From DASPWW01 sp963803425 (GTDB lineage Bacteria > Actinomycetota > Thermoleophilia > Solirubrobacterales > 70-9), in assembly GCA_963803425.1 (NCBI GenBank), contig CAWDMA010000001.1, forward strand, positions 1,930,963 through 1,994,962: DNA of 64,000 nt, written 5' to 3'. This document shows positions 61,029 to 64,000 of the stretch, one piece after another. The position numbers and the translations under genes are program-made. Below the pieces are notes generated by a model. It made no database searches. It was given only the letters and a program-made list of their open reading frames with translations, and was not told the origin of the DNA. The number at the start of each line of letters is the position of its first letter. Positions within the stretch are counted from its first letter, which is position 1.

Positions 61029-61544
61029 TCAGTCGCTGCCTTCCTCGGCCAGCTTCTGCTGAGCATCGGCCAGCGCGCCCTTGAGGGCCTCGACGTGGCC
61101 CCCCTGGCCTCCCCGACGGCCTTTTGCACCGCCCGAGTCACCGCCGACTTGACGTTGTCGGCCTCGGAGCGCGGAAAGGCGACGATCAGGCCCGCGCCGC
61201 CGATCGGGATCGTCTCTCCAGCCTGCTGCTTGATCTTGTCGGCACCCTTGTGGTGAAGGAGGCCGGCGGCGGCCCCGCCCATCGCGGCCCCGACCGCGGT
61301 CGCCGCCAGCAGCGGCGGTGCGAACAGGCCGACCGCGAACCCGACCGCGCCAAGGCCCGCGGCGCCGTCCCTGACCAGGTGATCGGTGGACTGGGCCCGA
61401 CAGAATGCCCTCGAGGTCCTTGCTAACCACCGCCGCGCCGTCGAGGTGCGCGCCCGAGGCCAGCACGGCGTCGTAGTCCTCCGCCGCGGCGTCCTTCGAC
61501 AGGTACCCGCCGATCAAGACGTCGATCCGGTCGTCCTTGGTCAT
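61029..61544 (-). pseudogene. DUF1269-like stress/membrane protein, frameshifted
   Basis: From ATG 61544: DRIDVLIGGYLSKDAAAEDYDAVL, then AAVVSKDLEGILS. After a one-base shift near 61395, a Gly/Ala-rich membrane segment (MGGAAAGLLHHKGADKIKQQ) follows. Then AVTRAVQKAVGEARG and, after another shift near 61100, HVEALKGALADAQQKLAEEGSD. The order matches DUF1269-type proteins with a glycine zipper. Role unknown. Confidence 0.65.
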
Positions 61545-61570
61545 CGCGGGCTGCGCTCCAGGACCCCGCC

Positions 61571-64000
61571 TCACGCCGACAGCGCGTGCGCCGCGTGGCC
61601 GTGGTGCTCCGACTTGTGAAGCTCGTGCACCTCGTCCGCAGACGCGTGCGCCTCGATGTCGAACACGACCTTCTTCGCCCGTGCCGGTGAACGCGAACGG
61701 CTTTCGATCGTCATACCCCCGGTCGACGACGCCGCCGTTGTCGCGGCCGATGTCCATCCCCGCGTAGCCGGAGAAGCGGATCGGGACGGTGTGGTCCATC
61801 CTTCCCTTCCCGACCGCCCGGTCCCCGATGAACAGGGTCACCTCGCCGCCGGTCGCCTTCTGCGCCGAGTCGGCGGCGAAGTGCATCCGCACGGTCACCT
61901 CGCCCTCGGGCAGCGGCTCCTCGGCCTGTTGGCGGAAGACGAACACGCCCATCATCGAGTAGGTGTGCGTGAGCTTGCCGTCGTCGACGAACAGGGAGAA
62001 CCCGCCGAGGTGGTCGGCCTCCGCGACGATCACGCCCTCGGCCGCCCCGCGGGACCACGAGATCGGCGGTGATCGGGTAAGAATGGTTGTAGATCCGCGG
62101 GATCATGCCCCGGAGGACGTTCTGCACGTCCGGCGGAACTCTACCGCGGGCGTCCCCGGCAGCGGGGGCTGGATGCCGAAGAAGGCGCCAGGGTGGCGAG
62201 GCAGCGGCAGCACGTCGTACTCGTCGGCCTCGGGCCAGAAGAGCTGCTTCAGCTCCTCGACCTTCTCGGGGTTCCGGCGGCGGAGGCCTTGGCCTGGCGA
62301 GAAGTCGTGGGGCAGAGTATACAGTCCACGGGATCGTGTTCCGGGATCCCAGACCCGGCGGGCTTGTACGGCTGGAGGACACTCGAGGGGGAGGCACCCA
62401 CGGAATACGCTCGGTCTTCATCGCAAGCCACGAAGCTGGAATTCCTTGTACATGGCCCTGATTGCCGATCGTCTCGAAGTACGGCTGGGTGTGAGACGCT
62501 CGGGGACGTCGGCGTCGGTCAACGAGTCGGCGACGTGACGCCGTGCATCGGTTGCTGCTCGATCGCCGTCGAGTGCGTCGGCATCGGAATGCCCGCGATG
62601 TCAAGGAGCGTCGGGCCGACGTCGGTCACGTGGGTGAAGTGCGGCCACAGCAGCCCGTTCTTGCGGCGACCCGCTCGGGCCAGTGGACGACGAGGGGATT
62701 GCGGGTACCGCCGAGGTGGGACCCCACCTGCTTGCCCCACTGGAACGGGGTGTTGCCGGCCCACGCCCAGGCGGCCGAGTAGTGCGGGGCCATCATCTGG
62801 TCGCCCACGCCTCGACTCCGCCGTACCGCTCCGCGGGTGGAGAGCGGCACCTCGTCGGTCAGCGGGATCCCGTTCTGCATCGTGAACTCATACGAAGCGA
62901 CCCGTGATCGTGCCCTCCAGCTGGCACCGTTGTCGCCCCAGATCCACAGATCAGCGAGCGTTGTCTCGAGCTCTCCGAGCTCGTCGATGGCATCGATCGG
63001 CCGGCCGACGTGTGGGCCGGCATTCTCGGAGTAGCCCGCGTAGCACCTCCGATCTGGCGGGCGTAGAACGCCTTCAAGCGATCTCGGGCAGGCCCTCCGG
63101 CAGCCTGGGACGCCTCGTCGCCCGGGCGTTCAGCTCCGCGTCGGGGGGAATCACGCGAGTTCTTTTCTGGCGGCGAAGACTCCTCCCGCAACTGGTCCCA
63201 GCCCTGATCGAAAACTTCCCTTGTATCTTCCGCGGCCAGTCCTCGTGAGACCGTCATACGGTGCGTGGCTGCACCGGGTCGAGAAGTATGAACGAACAGG
63301 GTTCCCGGCATCCTGGGCGCAGGATCCCGTGCATCGACTCGATGGGCCTTGTCGGCCATGGCGTCGGGCAGGTAGAACGGAACCTGCCGGGTCGGAGAAC
63401 CCGTTCGGGCGTACCGATCATCTTCTGGATCTCGGCCAGGCAGGGTCCCACTGACCGGACGCCGCCGCCGAGGAAGCCGTAGAAGTAGTCGAACCCCCAG
63501 CCGCCGGCCACCGGTTGAGCGGCCCGCGGCACCCTGCTGCCCATCCGGGCGTCAGGTGCCACTTTCCGAACCCAGCCGAGGTGCTGTATCCGTTGTCCCG
63601 CAGGATCCGCGGTACGGGACGACAGTCGTCGGGGAAGAATGGCCGTGTAACCCGGAAACCCGTTCGAGAACTCGCACCACGGAGCCGAAGCCGACCGCGT
63701 GACTGTTGCGGCCGGTCAACAGCGCCGCCCGGGTCGGCGAGCACAGCGCCGGGACGTGGAACCGGGTCGCATCAAGCCCTCCTGGGCCAGTCGAGTGTAG
63801 TGGGGTCTCGATAGGCCCGCCGAAGGTCGCGGAGTTCCCGAAGCCCGCGTCGTCGATCAGCACGAGGAGAACGTTGGGCGCGCCCTGGGGAGCCTCGATG
63901 TGGCCGATCGCTTCCCAGTCTGGCTTCGAGTCGCCGAGCGTCTTCCCCACGACACCCTGAAACCGCGGTTGGCGGATCGGAAGCGTGCTTCGATCGGGCT
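61571..64000 (-). pseudogene. Arylsulfatase, frameshifted, 5' end outside window
   Basis: Read across frames this is a long arylsulfatase (more than 790 codons). Its N-terminal part reads FQGVVGKTLGDSKPDWE, then APQGAPNVLLVLIDDAGFGNSATFGG, and the sulfatase signature CSPTRAALLTGR with the Cys codon at 63741-63743, the residue converted to formylglycine. The C-terminal beta part is FSLFVDDGKLTHTYSMMG, then YAGMDIGRDNGGVVD and HELHKSEHHGHAAHALSA. More than ten single-base shifts break it. The upstream start is beyond 64000. It needs the FGE at 59600-60471. Confidence 0.85.

Noticed and set aside
61029..61256. Plus-strand extension of the SRPBCC frame to 61256
   Set aside because: It runs antisense through the stress-protein coding region and loses SRPBCC-like composition. 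A nearby TAG one frame away is the more likely end.

Overview
The window is high-GC DNA of actinobacterial type: many GTG and TTG starts, gene overlaps of the GTGA/ATGA kind, and several starts with almost no leader. The Lys/Arg-rich exported proteins and the fused MFS-spermidine synthase suggest Thermoleophilia/Solirubrobacterales, but that placement is inference. No rRNA, tRNA, CRISPR array or insertion sequence was recognised.

Layout. 0-7.2 kb holds trigger factor (cut by the window edge), a fused MFS/spermidine-synthase-like protein, a Lys-rich exported protein, an ECF-type sigma factor translationally coupled to an Ogt alkyltransferase, and a subtilase. 7.2-18.8 kb is mixed metabolism: MarR-MFS and TetR-crotonase modules with visible palindromic operators, an acyl-CoA carboxyltransferase, an NhaA-DsbA fusion, and an SQR-like flavoprotein with DUF1641. 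18.9-21.6 kb holds a broken MMPL transporter and a DMT-type membrane protein.

21.6-38.2 kb is the most interesting part. A seven-gene overlapping operon on the minus strand encodes aldehyde dehydrogenase, HSL-type hydrolase, luciferase-like flavin monooxygenase, a maleate-isomerase-like protein, a Rid protein, a GntR/FCD regulator and a cysteine amidohydrolase. It is flanked by an FMN reductase, an aldo/keto reductase, a CocE-type hydrolase, a RibBA-like protein, a Liv-type ABC transporter and a methyltransferase. It resembles Rut (uracil) and two-component-monooxygenase N-heterocycle pathways but matches none that I know. Three members lack the catalytic residues of their families. Near-identical GTATATC-type elements sit at the promoters and probably define one regulon.

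38.2-46.1 kb carries the activated-methyl cycle: MetH, SahH (frameshifted in this sequence), a PfkB kinase (possible adenosine kinase) and MetF. 46.1-59.4 kb includes a second catabolic operon of eight overlapping genes (HyuA, HyuB, Rieske dioxygenase beta and alpha, a small protein, a DUF5519 luciferase-domain protein, an ABM-like protein, TetR) divergent from an SDR dehydrogenase. 59.4-64 kb holds a formylglycine-generating enzyme and its likely client arylsulfatase, both riddled with frameshifts.

Frameshifts are concentrated in four patches (18.9-20.7, 42.9-44.1, 59.6-60.3 and 61.0-64.0 kb). They hit a housekeeping gene (sahH) and are mostly single C/G insertions, so local sequence error is more likely than gene decay.
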